Source: Desulfovibrio legallii (lineage in GTDB: Bacteria; Desulfobacterota; Desulfovibrionia; Desulfovibrionales; Desulfovibrionaceae). Taken from it: a stretch of 64,000 bases of DNA. The translations under genes were made by a program, and so were the position numbers. Location of the stretch: contig NZ_SIXC01000004.1 of NCBI RefSeq assembly GCF_004309735.1, positions 63,796 to 127,795 on the forward strand, written 5' to 3'. Below are positions 38,876 through 47,656 of the stretch, in pieces. Positions within the stretch are counted from its first letter, which is position 1. Each line of letters starts with the position of its first letter. The notes beneath the pieces were generated by a model. It searched no databases, was not told the origin of the DNA, and worked only from the letters and a program-made list of their open reading frames with translations.

Positions 38876-39949
38876 TTATAAGATCCTGACCCCGTCCTCT
38901 TCCACCAGGACCGTGTATTCCCAGCGCACGCCGCCCCACTGGGGGTAGTAGAGGCCCGGCTCCACGGTCACGGTCATGCCCGGTTTGAGCACGCCGTTGG
39001 CCCTGGGGGAAAGGCTGGGGGCCTCGTGGGTTTCCAGGCCCACCCCGTGCCCAAGCCCGTGGGTGAAGGCCTGGGCCACGCCCGCCTGCACAAATACGTT
39101 GCGGGCCAGGGCGTAGGCTTCGGCCAGGGGCAGGCCGGGGCGCATGGCTTTGAGGGCGGCCTCCTGCGCGGCGCGGGTCAGCTCCAGAGTGCGGCTGAAG
39201 TCCGGCGTGGGGGCTTCACCCACCCAGAAGGTGCGGGTCTGGTCCGAGCAGTAGGCGTCCACCCGGCAGCCCACGTCGATGAGCACCGGGCAGTTTTCCG
39301 TAATCTGGTCCGTGCCGGGCACGGCATGGGGCAGAGCCGCGTTTTTGCCCACGGCCACGATATTGGCGAAAGCCAGCTCCGAAGCGCCGTTTTCGCGAAA
39401 AAAGCGCTCAATGGCCCAGCTCAGATCGCTTTCGCTGCGGCCTGGGGTCAGTTCGCCCGCCACCCAGTGCAGCATTTTGTGATTGAGGGCAAAAGATTTT
39501 TCCAGGGCGGCGATTTCGTCGGCGTCTTTAATCAGGCGCAGGTCTTCCACCAAGCCGTCGGCGGCCTCCAGGCAGAGGCCCGGACCGGTCTGGCTCAGGG
39601 CGCGGACAAAGGCCAGGCTTACGCTGCTGGCCTCCAGCCCGACGCGGCCGCCGCAGCGGCGCAACAGGGCGTAGAGATCCTCCACGCCGTCGCCACCGTA
39701 AATGAAGATGCTTTCCGCGTCCCAGAGCCGGGCGGCGGCGTCGGCATAACGGGCGTCGGTGGCCAGCCAGTCCCGTCCGTCGGCGGTGATGACCAGACGG
39801 CCGGCGCTTTCATTGCACTGGGGGTCGTGCAGCTCAAAACCCGAAAGATAGTAGCGGTTGGCGGCGTGGCTCACCAACAGGGCGTCCAGGCCGCGGGCCC
39901 GCATGGCCCGGCGCAGGTTTTCGCGCCGGGCGGCGTAGGTCTGCTTCAT
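38876..39949 (-). CDS. pepP: M24 family Xaa-Pro aminopeptidase
   Basis: A 357-residue creatinase-fold dipeptidase/aminopeptidase that cuts N-terminal X-Pro bonds. Seen: an N-terminal creatinase-N domain (ALLVSHAANRYYLSGF), then metal ligands in pita-bread order: Asp in LIDVGCRVDAYCSDQTRTF (two), His in HGLGHGVGLETHE, Glu in VTVEPGLYYP, and the last Glu in VRWEYTVLV. In many members the last ligand is written RIEDT, so WEYT is a small change that keeps the glutamate. Length is that of the PepQ/YpdF group. The MCP gene lies 103 bp upstream on the same strand. Confidence 0.92.
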   Translation of the reverse strand: MKQTYAARRENLRRAMRARGLDALLVSHAANRYYLSGFELHDPQCNESAGRLVITADGRDWLATDARYADAAARLWDAESIFIYGGDGVEDLYALLRRCGGRVGLEASSVSLAFVRALSQTGPGLCLEAADGLVEDLRLIKDADEIAALEKSFALNHKMLHWVAGELTPGRSESDLSWAIERFFRENGASELAFANIVAVGKNAALPHAVPGTDQITENCPVLIDVGCRVDAYCSDQTRTFWVGEAPTPDFSRTLELTRAAQEAALKAMRPGLPLAEAYALARNVFVQAGVAQAFTHGLGHGVGLETHEAPSLSPRANGVLKPGMTVTVEPGLYYPQWGGVRWEYTVLVEEDGVRIL

Positions 39950-40052
39950 TATGCGTGTTCTCCTGCGGGCAGTGTAGCGCCTCGGCGCGCAGTTGCAAAG
40001 AGCGCGGGACGGCCCCGCGCCCTCGGGCGTTGTTGTGTCCCGCGCCCGCCGT

Positions 40053-42143
40053 TCAGCTTTGCTGCATTTCGTTGATAAGTTCCTGCAGACGCTGGGCCTG
40101 TTCCGTGAGGTGGGTTACGGCTGCAGCGGCCTGGTGCATGGCTTCAGTGGTCTGGGCGGCAATGGCGTTGACCTGGACAATGGACTGGTTGATCTCTTCA
40201 CTGGCGGAGGACTGTTCTTCGCTGGCGGCGGCAATGGCGCGCACCTGGTCTGCCGCGGCCTCCACATGGCTGACGATCTGCTGCAGGGCCTCGCCGGACT
40301 GGCTGGCAAAGCCGGTGGCGGTCTGCACTTCTTTGAGGGCATTGTCCATGCCGACCACGCTTTTGTCGGCGCTTTCTTGGATGGCCTGGATAGCGCTGCC
40401 CACATCCTTGGTGGCGGTCATGGTTTTTTCGGCCAGTTTGCGCACTTCGTCGGCCACCACGGCAAAGCCGCGCCCGGCCTCGCCCGCACGGGCGGCCTCA
40501 ATGGCGGCATTGAGGGCCAGCAGGTTGGTCTGGTCCGCAATGTCCGAGATGACGCCCATAATCCTGCTGATGGACTGGGCGTGGGCGTCCAGGCGGGTCA
40601 TGTCCTCTTTGAGTTCCAGTGAAACGGCCTGCACCTGATCGATGCTGCTTAGGGCCTGCCCCACGATATCCGCGCCTGATGCGGCCCTGGCTCTGGCCTC
40701 GGCCGAAACCTGCGAGGCGTCGGAGGCGTTTTTGGCCACTTCCTGCACAGTAGCGTTCATTTCGTTCATGGCTGTGGCGGCTTCGGCCAGGCGCTGGGCA
40801 GAGGCCCCGGTGGCCGTGTCGGATTGCTCAATGCGTGTGGCCAGCTGCTGCGCCGCAGCGGAAATAACGGCCACCACCTCTTCCAGATGGCCTGCGGCGG
40901 TCAGCATGCCGTCGCGCCTGGCCCGTTCTGCGGCCTGGCGGGCCTGTTCCGCCTCTTCTGTGGCAGCTTTGGCCAGACGGGTCTGTTCCTCGGCCTCGCC
41001 GCTTTTTTGTTCCGCCGTTTGCAGCATGTTTTTCAGGTTCTGCACCATTTCGGCCAGGGCCTGACGCAGGGCGGCCAGTTCGCCGTAAAAGCCCGCGCCG
41101 TCCAGTTGTACGCTCAGATCGCCGCCGGCCACCTGGTGGGCCATGCCTACCAGCCTGTCCAGCGGCCGGTTGATGGAGCGGACGATCAGCAGGGAGAGCC
41201 CCAGGGCCAGGATGGTGATGGCCGCGCTGATCAGCCCCATATTGCGGATATCCCTGTAGGTGGCGGCGAAAATTTCGTCCTTGGCCTGCAGCGCCGCGAT
41301 TTTCCAGCCGTATTCCGTGGTGCGCAGCGTGGCCAGCATGGGGATGCCCCCCACGCTCACGGCCACCATGCCGTCCTTGGCTTGCTGCAGGGCCTCCAGG
41401 CCGGGGTCTTTGATGTCCTGACCAATGATGTTGCCTGCGGCGTCGGGGTGCTTGGGGTCCGAGAGGATGCGCCCCGTATGTTCAATAAGCATGAAGTAGC
41501 CGGTCTGGCCGAAGTTCAGCTCTTTGAAGCGGGCGGAAAGCCCGGCCAAGGACACGTCCACGCCGAGTACGCCGGTAAAGTTGCCGTCCGCGTCAAACAT
41601 CTTGTGGGTGACGGCAAAAACCATTTCGCCGGTATAGGAGCGGTAGCTTTCCGAAATGCCGTACACGTCCGGCGAGGCTTTGCGGGCCACGTACCAGGGC
41701 CGTTTGGTCATGTCAAAGCCGGGGGCCACCTCCGCATTGTCAATGGAGGAGGCGTAGTTGCCGTCCAGGTACCCGGCGTAGACTTCGGCATAGTCCGCAT
41801 AGCCCTTGTCCAGCCGCGTAAACTTCTCCAGCACGCGGCGCGCTGTCCAGGAAAGGTCCGCGTGGCGGAACAGGGACTTGACGGCGACATTTTTGTAGGT
41901 GGGGAAGGCATCGCCCGCACTGGCCACATCTTGGTCCTGGGCCAGAAGGGCGGCATTTCTTTCGGCCGTCTGCAGAAAACTCGTCACATAGACGGCCATA
42001 AGGCGGAGCTGGCGTTGGGCTGCAGTCTGGTAAGAGGATTCAGCCTCCTGCCGCAGCGAAAAAGCGGCGTTGATCATGATGCCCGCGGCCAGAACTACAG
42101 TGGTAAGAAGAAAACCCAGAATAATGCGTAGACGTATGCTCAT
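40053..42143 (-). CDS. methyl-accepting chemotaxis protein with dCache sensor
   Basis: A 696-residue transmembrane chemoreceptor. TM1 is at about residues 5-28, a large periplasmic sensor follows (about 30-330) with Cache wording ([36 protein letters not shown]), then TM2 (about 333-355), HAMP ([20 protein letters not shown]), a coiled coil and the kinase-control hairpin with the invariant tip [20 protein letters not shown] linker Gln/Glu-rich heptad stretch lies between HAMP and the signalling domain. The frame stays open 108 codons further upstream (to 42467) but the start at 42143 with AGGTG upstream gives the normal TM1; the extension is AT-rich promoter sequence by appearance. No C-terminal NWET(Y/F)-type receptor-modification tail is seen. 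Ligand unknown. Confidence 0.93.
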   Translation of the reverse strand: MSIRLRIILGFLLTTVVLAAGIMINAAFSLRQEAESSYQTAAQRQLRLMAVYVTSFLQTAERNAALLAQDQDVASAGDAFPTYKNVAVKSLFRHADLSWTARRVLEKFTRLDKGYADYAEVYAGYLDGNYASSIDNAEVAPGFDMTKRPWYVARKASPDVYGISESYRSYTGEMVFAVTHKMFDADGNFTGVLGVDVSLAGLSARFKELNFGQTGYFMLIEHTGRILSDPKHPDAAGNIIGQDIKDPGLEALQQAKDGMVAVSVGGIPMLATLRTTEYGWKIAALQAKDEIFAATYRDIRNMGLISAAITILALGLSLLIVRSINRPLDRLVGMAHQVAGGDLSVQLDGAGFYGELAALRQALAEMVQNLKNMLQTAEQKSGEAEEQTRLAKAATEEAEQARQAAERARRDGMLTAAGHLEEVVAVISAAAQQLATRIEQSDTATGASAQRLAEAATAMNEMNATVQEVAKNASDASQVSAEARARAASGADIVGQALSSIDQVQAVSLELKEDMTRLDAHAQSISRIMGVISDIADQTNLLALNAAIEAARAGEAGRGFAVVADEVRKLAEKTMTATKDVGSAIQAIQESADKSVVGMDNALKEVQTATGFASQSGEALQQIVSHVEAAADQVRAIAAASEEQSSASEEINQSIVQVNAIAAQTTEAMHQAAAAVTHLTEQAQRLQELINEMQQS

Positions 42144-42487
42144 GCCACACCTGCACTTGGCCTGCCCTACCGAAAATATGGGGAGCAGGATAGAGAAAAT
42201 AAAAATACGGTCGCGCCGGACCGGGCGACTCCGGCTGCGCCTCTGTGCGCAAGCGGTGCGGTCACCGCTCCGCGCGCGGACCATGCGGCGCAGACCTTGC
42301 ATCTGTACCCATATCGGCTTGTCATGAAAAAAAAATAGGGAAAGCAACACGGGTACGGCTGTGAAGAATTTTTTAATGTTATCGAAAATGAAATTCAAAG
42401 TAAACGCAGGAAAGTTGTCGTCCGCCCCTTGCGCCATTGCCAGAAGCAGCAGGAGCGTTATTATCAAAGCAGGATGGTGTGCCGTAC

Positions 42488-42538
42488 GGCAGGCTTTTGC
42501 CTGCCGTAAGCGAGCATTTCAAGTGTTAAATGCTCTAG
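42488..42538 (+). repeat. Family B element, copy B3 (truncated)
   Basis: Only hairpins three and four of the B unit: GGCAGGCTTTTGCCTGCC, then GTAAGCGAGCATTTC and TTAAATGCTCTAG. It ends with CTAG at 42535-42538 and is followed directly by element C4. Confidence 0.85.
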
Positions 42539-42540
42539 AG

Positions 42541-42736
42541 GCCGTTGCGCGCAGTGCGCCCTTCAGACCGGCAGCTGCGTACGCAGATGCCCGCCGTGGA
42601 GGCAAGCGTAGCTGCAGCCGTTATGACGCAGGAAGTTACGACAAAGACAGCGGGGCTGTATAGTTGCACGCGTAAGTGTGGAATGAGCGTGCCGTACACT
42701 TTGAGAATGCTTATTCTCAAAGATACTTTGCTCTAA
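42541..42736 (+). repeat. Family C twin-palindrome element, copy C4
   Basis: Its reverse complement aligns with C1 over most of its length, including GTACGGCACGCTCATTCC and TGTCGTAACTTCCTGCGTC. The perfect palindrome CTTTGAGAAT / ATTCTCAAAG is at 42699-42722, then GATACTTTGCTCTAA. The TTGCAAC palindrome is replaced by GTTGCGCGCAGTGCGC, which forms a different small hairpin. Confidence 0.8.
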
Positions 42737-42773
42737 CGATAAAAGGACGGCCGTGAGCCGTTGCAGGTGTTGT

Positions 42774-43637
42774 ATGTACTACAGAACAGTTACAGACGAT
42801 GTTACCGGCCGCCGGACCACAGACGGCGCGGGCGTGCGGCTGGTCCGCGTGCTGGGCGACCCTACGGTGGCGCGGTTTGACCCTTTCCTCATGCTGGACG
42901 CCTTTGACTCCCGCGACCCGCAGGACTACATCAGGGGCTTTCCCCTGCACCCCCACCGGGGCATTGAGACCTTTACCTACCTTGCAGCCGGCAGGATCGA
43001 CCACAAGGACAGCCTGGGCAATGCCGGAAGCATCAGGGACGGCGGCTGCCAGTGGATGACCGCCGGCAGCGGCATACTGCACGAAGAAATGCCCCGCGCA
43101 TCAGAACGCATGCTGGGCCTGCAGCTTTGGGTCAACCTGCCCCGCAGGGACAAAATGGCGCCCCCCCAATACCGGGACATCACCGCCGACCAGGTGCCCG
43201 TGCTGGAGGAGGATGCCGCCCGCGTGGCCGTGGTGGCCGGCAGATATAACGAGGTGGACGGCGCGGCCAGGGGCGCATATGTGGCCGTGCGCTTTCTGGA
43301 CGTGACCCTCAGGCCTGGCAAAACCTGGAGCGTAGCTGCCCCGCCGGAAGATACGCTGTTTGCCTATTTTATGGAGGGCGAGGCGAACTTGGTCCCTGCG
43401 GGCACGCCTTTGCTGGCCCGCCACGCCTATCTGCTGGGTGGGGGCGATACGGCGGCCTTTACCGGTGGCCCAGAGGGCGCACGCCTGGTGCTGGTTTCCG
43501 GCGCGCCCCTGCACGAGCCTGTGGCCTGGGGTGGCCCTATTGTCATGAATACAGAAGCGGAATTGCGGCAGGCCTACCAGGAACTGGAGGACGGCAGCTT
43601 TATCCGCCATGCGGCTCCTGCTCTGCGCCTGCCCTGA
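42774..43637 (+). CDS. pirin family protein
   Basis: A 287-residue bicupin. Seen: GAGVRLVRVLGDPTVARFDP, the N-terminal metal site (HPHRGIETFTYLAAGRIDHK; TAGSGILHEEMP) with the expected two His, one His and one Glu, and the second cupin from about 160. Some bacterial pirins act as quercetin 2,3-dioxygenases or as partners of pyruvate dehydrogenase; the real substrate here is not known. ATG 42774 aligns with the usual N-terminus; GTG 42753, with a better AAGGA site and encoding MSRCRCC in front, is an alternative. The stop is followed at once by a short family C element. Confidence 0.88.
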   Translation: MYYRTVTDDVTGRRTTDGAGVRLVRVLGDPTVARFDPFLMLDAFDSRDPQDYIRGFPLHPHRGIETFTYLAAGRIDHKDSLGNAGSIRDGGCQWMTAGSGILHEEMPRASERMLGLQLWVNLPRRDKMAPPQYRDITADQVPVLEEDAARVAVVAGRYNEVDGAARGAYVAVRFLDVTLRPGKTWSVAAPPEDTLFAYFMEGEANLVPAGTPLLARHAYLLGGGDTAAFTGGPEGARLVLVSGAPLHEPVAWGGPIVMNTEAELRQAYQELEDGSFIRHAAPALRLP

Positions 43638-43683
43638 CGGCCTTGCAACTCTGAGAATAGATATTCTCAAAGATGGTACTCCG
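43638..43683 (+). repeat. Family C element, copy C5 (internally deleted)
   Basis: GGCCTTGCAAC begins one base after the pirin stop and is joined directly to CTGAGAATA / ATTCTCAAAG and GATGGTACTCC. It is therefore the two ends of a family C element with no interior. Confidence 0.75.
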
Positions 43684-43746
43684 TTCGCTTCGGTGTTTGC
43701 CGGCGCAAAAAAAATTGCGTCTACACCTGCGTGCCGGACGCGACAC

Positions 43747-43801
43747 AACCCTGTGGCCCTGGGGCAATTTCATGTTGAAGTTGCTTCAGGCCCACAGGGT
43801 T
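43747..43801. repeat. Inverted repeat between convergent pirin and purE
   Basis: AACCCTGTGGCCCT at 43747-43760 and AGGCCCACAGGGTT at 43788-43801 pair at 13 of 14 positions around a 27-base loop. GGGCCCACAGGG recurs at about 43838. Possibly a two-way terminator, but without clear T-runs. Confidence 0.5.
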
Positions 43802-43881
43802 GTACAAACGTGGCGCCATCTCGGCATCAAAGCCAGATCTGGGCCCACAGGGCACTGGGGGCAGACTTGCGCCCTTCGCGT

Positions 43882-44379
43882 TCAGGCGTATTTGCGGTTG
43901 ATTTCTTCGCCCGCAGCGGCCACATCCGCGCACATCTTTTCGCGGGCGGCTGCAATTCCTGCTGCCAGAGCCGGGTCGTTGAGGGCCAGGATCTGCGCGG
44001 CCAGCCACGCGGCGTTGCGCGCGCCGGCCTTGTCCAGGGCCACGGTGGCCACGGGAAAGCCGGGAGGCATCTGCACGGTGGAGAAAAGAGCATCCATGCC
44101 TGCCAAGGTCGCGCCCCCAATGGGGATGCCGATGACCGGGCGCACGGTGCGGGCGGCTACGGCCCCAGCCAGATGCGCGGCCATGCCCGCCGCGCAGATA
44201 AAGACCTGCGCGCCTTCGGCCTCATAGCGGCGCACCAGCTCCACCGTGCGGTCCGGAGTGCGGTGGGCCGAACTGACGGTGATGGCGCAGCTTACGCCCA
44301 GCCCGCGCAACACGTCCACACAGGGGGCGACTTTTTCTTCATCCGACTTTGAACCCATAAAAATAACTACTTGCGGCAT
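43882..44379 (-). CDS. purE: N5-carboxyaminoimidazole ribonucleotide mutase, PurE class I or II
   Basis: A 165-residue purine synthesis enzyme that yields CAIR. Seen: [20 protein letters not shown] at the N-terminus, [13 protein letters not shown] (catalytic His), [36 protein letters not shown]. No purK was seen in the window, so it could be a class II PurE that uses CO2 directly; this needs residue-level comparison. The start is either ATG 44379 or ATG 44394, five codons earlier, both with weak ribosome sites. It follows purD on the same strand after 90 bp. Confidence 0.93.
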   Translation of the reverse strand: MPQVVIFMGSKSDEEKVAPCVDVLRGLGVSCAITVSSAHRTPDRTVELVRRYEAEGAQVFICAAGMAAHLAGAVAARTVRPVIGIPIGGATLAGMDALFSTVQMPPGFPVATVALDKAGARNAAWLAAQILALNDPALAAGIAAAREKMCADVAAAGEEINRKYA

Positions 44380-44469
44380 CTGCTTTATCCCCATAGCGAC
44401 ATATAGTTACTGCCGAAAAGCGCTTTCTGCAAAGAAGCCATCCCCCCTGCCCCCACAAAAAAGATCTCT

Positions 44470-45750
44470 TTATCCCAGCCGACGCAGGCCCTTATCGCCG
44501 ATATCCCTGCGGCAGAAGCTGTCGGGCATATGGATGCGCTCCACGGCGGCGTAGGCGGCTTTTTGGGCCTGGGCCAGATCGTCGCCCAGGGCCGTGACGC
44601 AGAGCACGCGGCCGCCGGTGGAGAGGAGTTGCCCTTCCTTGAGGCTGGTGCCGCTGTGGAACACCTTGACCTGGGGCAGGGCTTCGGCCTCTGCTATGCC
44701 TGTGATGGGCAGGCCCTTGGGGTAGGCTCCGGGGTAGCCTTTGGCTGTGAGCACCACGCCCAGAGCGGTCTGCGGCTTCTGCCCCAGGGCGGCTGGATTC
44801 AGACGGCCGCGCACGGCGCCCAGCATGATGGCGGGCAGGTCGCCCGTGAGGCGCATAAGCAGGGGCTGGCATTCCGGGTCGCCGAAGCGCACGTTGTATT
44901 CCAGCACCTTGGGGCCCTGGGCTGTGAGCATGAGGCCCGCGTAGAGCACGCCCACAAAGGGATGGCCGTCCTTGGCCAGCGTGCGCAGAATGGGCCGCAC
45001 GGTGGCTTCGGCCATGGCTTCCAGCTGGTCGTCGGGCAGGATGGGCGCAGGGCTGTAGGCCCCCATGCCGCCGGTGTTGGGGCCGGCATCGCCGTCGTAA
45101 ACACGTTTGTGGTCCTGGGCCGAGGGCAGGGGCAGGGCGCGTTCGCCGTCGCAGAGGCAGAGGAAGGAGGCTTCCTCGCCCACCAGGCATTCTTCAATAA
45201 CCACCAGGTTGCCCGCGTCGCCAAAGGCGCGTTGGCCCATGATTTCATCCACGGCATGCAGGGCTTCGTCTTCGGTCTGGGCCACAATGACGCCCTTGCC
45301 CGCGGCCAGGCCGTCGGCCTTGACCACCAGGGGGGCGCCCATGCGCCGGATGTGTTCGCGGGCCGCAGCCGCATCGTCGAATACGGCGCTCTGGGCCGTG
45401 GGCACCTGGGCGCGGCGCATGATCTCCTTGGCAAAGGCCTTGCTACCCTCCAGACGCGCGCCGTAGGCGTCGGGCCCGAAACAGGGAATGCCCGCCGCGC
45501 GCATGCGGTCGGTGATGCCCAAGGTCAGGGGCAGTTCCGGCCCAGGCACCACCAGGTCGATGTGCTCGGCCTGGGCCAGGGCTACCAGGCCGTCCAGATC
45601 GTCCACGGCTACGGGCACATTGCGCGCGCCGTCGCGCGCGGTGCCGCCGTTGCCCGGCGCGGCCAGCACGACGCTGACCTGCGGGCTTTGCAAAAATTTC
45701 CAGACCAGGGCGTGTTCCCGCCCGCCGGAACCTATTACCAGAATGCGCAT
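44470..45750 (-). CDS. purD: phosphoribosylamine-glycine ligase (GAR synthetase)
   Basis: A 426-residue ATP-grasp enzyme joining glycine to phosphoribosylamine, the step after PurF. Seen: MRILVIGSGGREHALVWKF (N-domain), LVVPGPELPLTLGITDRMRA, KADGLAAGKGVIVAQT (ATP-binding), SFLCLCDGERALPLPSAQDHKR, NTGGMGAYSPAP and FGDPECQPLL. Standard length. A strong terminator separates it from the upstream FG-GAP gene, so purD-purE should have their own promoter in the short gap 45751-45771. Confidence 0.96.
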   Translation of the reverse strand: MRILVIGSGGREHALVWKFLQSPQVSVVLAAPGNGGTARDGARNVPVAVDDLDGLVALAQAEHIDLVVPGPELPLTLGITDRMRAAGIPCFGPDAYGARLEGSKAFAKEIMRRAQVPTAQSAVFDDAAAAREHIRRMGAPLVVKADGLAAGKGVIVAQTEDEALHAVDEIMGQRAFGDAGNLVVIEECLVGEEASFLCLCDGERALPLPSAQDHKRVYDGDAGPNTGGMGAYSPAPILPDDQLEAMAEATVRPILRTLAKDGHPFVGVLYAGLMLTAQGPKVLEYNVRFGDPECQPLLMRLTGDLPAIMLGAVRGRLNPAALGQKPQTALGVVLTAKGYPGAYPKGLPITGIAEAEALPQVKVFHSGTSLKEGQLLSTGGRVLCVTALGDDLAQAQKAAYAAVERIHMPDSFCRRDIGDKGLRRLG

Positions 45751-45771
45751 GGTACTTTCCTGTTGCCGGTG

Positions 45772-45808
45772 AAAAAACAGGGGCGGCCCGGCATTGTCGG
45801 ACCGCCCC
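45772..45808 (-). terminator. Intrinsic terminator after the FG-GAP gene
   Basis: On the - strand GGGGCGG (45808-45802) and CCGCCCC (near 45786-45780) form a stem with extra GC pairs inside, followed by TG and TTTTTT (45777-45772). It is 14 nt after the FG-GAP stop. Confidence 0.75.
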
Positions 45809-45821
45809 GGAATCTGCCCGC

Positions 45822-47489
45822 CTAGCGGCCAGGCGTGACCTCAAAGTCGCTCAGGTCCGCAGGCACGTTGGGGTCTGTGGCCGAAACGTCCAGCGGATAG
45901 GCGGTGATCATGCTCTGGCGGCTGCCGATGCCCAGGTCGGGCGAAGTGTTCAGGCCTACCACCAGATCCAGCACGCCGTCGTTGTTCACGTCGGCCAGGT
46001 CCACTTCGGCCACGGAACCGCGGATGCGCCGGGTCTTCCACTTGAGGCCCAGGCCCACGCCATCCCAGTACAGGGCGTGGATTTCGCCCTGGGGGAAGTA
46101 ACGGTAACGGTCAAAGATCTGTGAAGCCGTGGAAATGGGCTTGTTGACCAGCAGCACATATTCGCCGGTATTGCCGATGTCTGCGGCGATAAGGCGCATG
46201 GGCGCGTAGTATTTGCTGGGCAGCTGGTAGTTTTTGTCCACGCCCAGGCCGGGCATGCCCTTGTAGTGGTCCATACCCGTGGCGGAGCCGGAAAAGCGCT
46301 CCATGGTGGTGTGGATAAGGCTGTTGCCGTGGCCCTGAAAAACTTTGAGCCTTTCGGTATCCGTCAGCATGACGAGCTGGTCGCCCTTGTTCTGGCGGCC
46401 GCCGGGCAGCCAGACAATATTGAAGGGCGTGGCGCCGGAAGGCACGTCGATACGGGTACCCAGGGTGTATTTGCCGCCGGACTTGACCATAATGTGCACG
46501 CCGGGCGCGAAAAGTTTGATGGAATCCCAGCCCTGGCCCACCAGGGTGGGCGTGTAGGTGGGGGGCAGGCGCACCACGCTCATGAAGTAGGGCACACGCT
46601 CGGCAAACTGGCGCAGTTTGTTACCCTTAAAGGTGTAGATGTAGCTGTAGGGGCGGTTGCTGTCTTCCTCAAAGGTGGACACCACCAGCTCGGCCGCGCG
46701 GTCGCGATCCAGATCAATGGCCCGCATGGAAAAGCAGACATTGGAGCGGGAGATGGAGGTTTCGCCCAGCAGTTTGAGCTTGCCGTCGGCCTGCCAGCTG
46801 TAGATGCGCAGATTGTGGTCGCTCAGCACGGCGATTTCATTTTTGCCGTCGCCGTTAAAATCGGCCACGGCCATATCCACCATACTGTAAGGCAGGCGCT
46901 GGCTGCGCAGACGAGAGCCGTCCGCGGCTCCGGCGCCCTGATAGCGGAACTGGGGGTTAAGGTAGACCTGCTGCTGGCCCGTTTCATTGACCAGAATATC
47001 GCCGCGGGGCGCGGGACCGCCTGCGGCCGTCATGCCCGGCGTGCGCACGGCGGCCACGCCAAAGGCTTCCTGCCCCAGCGCGGCGGTCAGCTGCTGCACC
47101 GTGGCGGTGAGGGAACTCACCGGCCCTTGCCCGGTCTTGCTCCAGGTCTTGCCGGCCTTGTCCACGCTGTTGACCGTGACTGTGCACTGGCTGCCCATCA
47201 CGCTCACCGAACCCCAGACAGCCGCGTCCGCCCCGGAGGCGGCAAGGGCCTGGCGGGCCTCGGCCTGTGAGGCGGCCTTGGCCTGGCCTGCACGCGCGTC
47301 CAGCACGCCGGGCTGGTTGAGGCGGCCCTGAATGGTGGCCGGCACCGCCTTGGAAAGATAGCTGTAGCTCTGGGGGGCATTGACCGCAAAAGGCAGGACT
47401 ACGGCACTTTTGGCCGCGGCGCCGGAGGCCGTGACCAGACCCAGCGCCAGAAGGCAGAGCGCGAAGGCCAGTGACAGGGTATATTTCAT
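45822..47489 (-). CDS. secreted FG-GAP/VCBS repeat protein
   Basis: A 555-residue exported protein: signal peptide MKYTLSLAFALCLLALGLV (cleavage near AAA at about 28), an N-terminal domain that looks like a CsgG/TolB-type module (KSAVVLPFAVNAP; ADAAVWGSVSVMGSQCTVTV), then a beta-propeller-like part with Ca-binding FG-GAP motifs: DFNGDGKNEIAVL (about 240), DLDRDRAAELVVS (about 290), GNTGEYVLL and DVNNDGVLDLVVG (about 515). Probably a periplasmic or surface protein. I do not know a function. ATG 47489 has AAGGAG 7 bases upstream. Confidence 0.82.
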   Translation of the reverse strand: MKYTLSLAFALCLLALGLVTASGAAAKSAVVLPFAVNAPQSYSYLSKAVPATIQGRLNQPGVLDARAGQAKAASQAEARQALAASGADAAVWGSVSVMGSQCTVTVNSVDKAGKTWSKTGQGPVSSLTATVQQLTAALGQEAFGVAAVRTPGMTAAGGPAPRGDILVNETGQQQVYLNPQFRYQGAGAADGSRLRSQRLPYSMVDMAVADFNGDGKNEIAVLSDHNLRIYSWQADGKLKLLGETSISRSNVCFSMRAIDLDRDRAAELVVSTFEEDSNRPYSYIYTFKGNKLRQFAERVPYFMSVVRLPPTYTPTLVGQGWDSIKLFAPGVHIMVKSGGKYTLGTRIDVPSGATPFNIVWLPGGRQNKGDQLVMLTDTERLKVFQGHGNSLIHTTMERFSGSATGMDHYKGMPGLGVDKNYQLPSKYYAPMRLIAADIGNTGEYVLLVNKPISTASQIFDRYRYFPQGEIHALYWDGVGLGLKWKTRRIRGSVAEVDLADVNNDGVLDLVVGLNTSPDLGIGSRQSMITAYPLDVSATDPNVPADLSDFEVTPGR

Positions 47490-47620
47490 TCCACACTCCT
47501 TGGGCATGGGCGCGCCCGGCACGGGGCACGGGCGGCAAAAGGGGCGGCAGGCCCCGACAGCGCGGGCAATCCGCACCCGGGCACTATACCCGCACTTGCC
47601 TCGGCACGCAATACGCCCGC

Positions 47621-47649
47621 TTGCGTCCGACGCCGCGTGTCCCTAGTAT
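47621..47649 (+). promoter_or_regulatory. Promoter overlapping the RsmF-like gene start
   Basis: TTGCGT at 47621-47626 and TAGTAT at 47644-47649 are 17 bp apart. The predicted transcription start, 7-8 nt after the -10, falls on the ATG at 47657. The upstream ATG at 47648 would be inside the -10 element and so could not be in the mRNA. Confidence 0.5.
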
Positions 47650-47656
47650 GCGCTCC

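Larger units (their letters stand above)
42144..42773. other. 630-bp region between divergent MCP and pirin genes
   Basis: Holds an AT-rich patch at 42325-42420 that should contain the MCP promoter on the - strand (TTGAAT and TAAAAA 17 bp apart are one candidate), then partial element B3 and element C4 side by side, then the pirin leader. No coding frame is supported. Confidence 0.6.

Noticed and set aside
42379-42386. Sigma-28 style -10 (TTCGATAA on the - strand) before the chemoreceptor
   Set aside because: No matching TAAA-type -35 at the needed distance.
42144-42467. 108-codon upstream extension of the chemoreceptor frame
   Set aside because: It consists of AT-rich, promoter-like sequence, and the start at 42143 gives the normal first membrane helix and a ribosome site.
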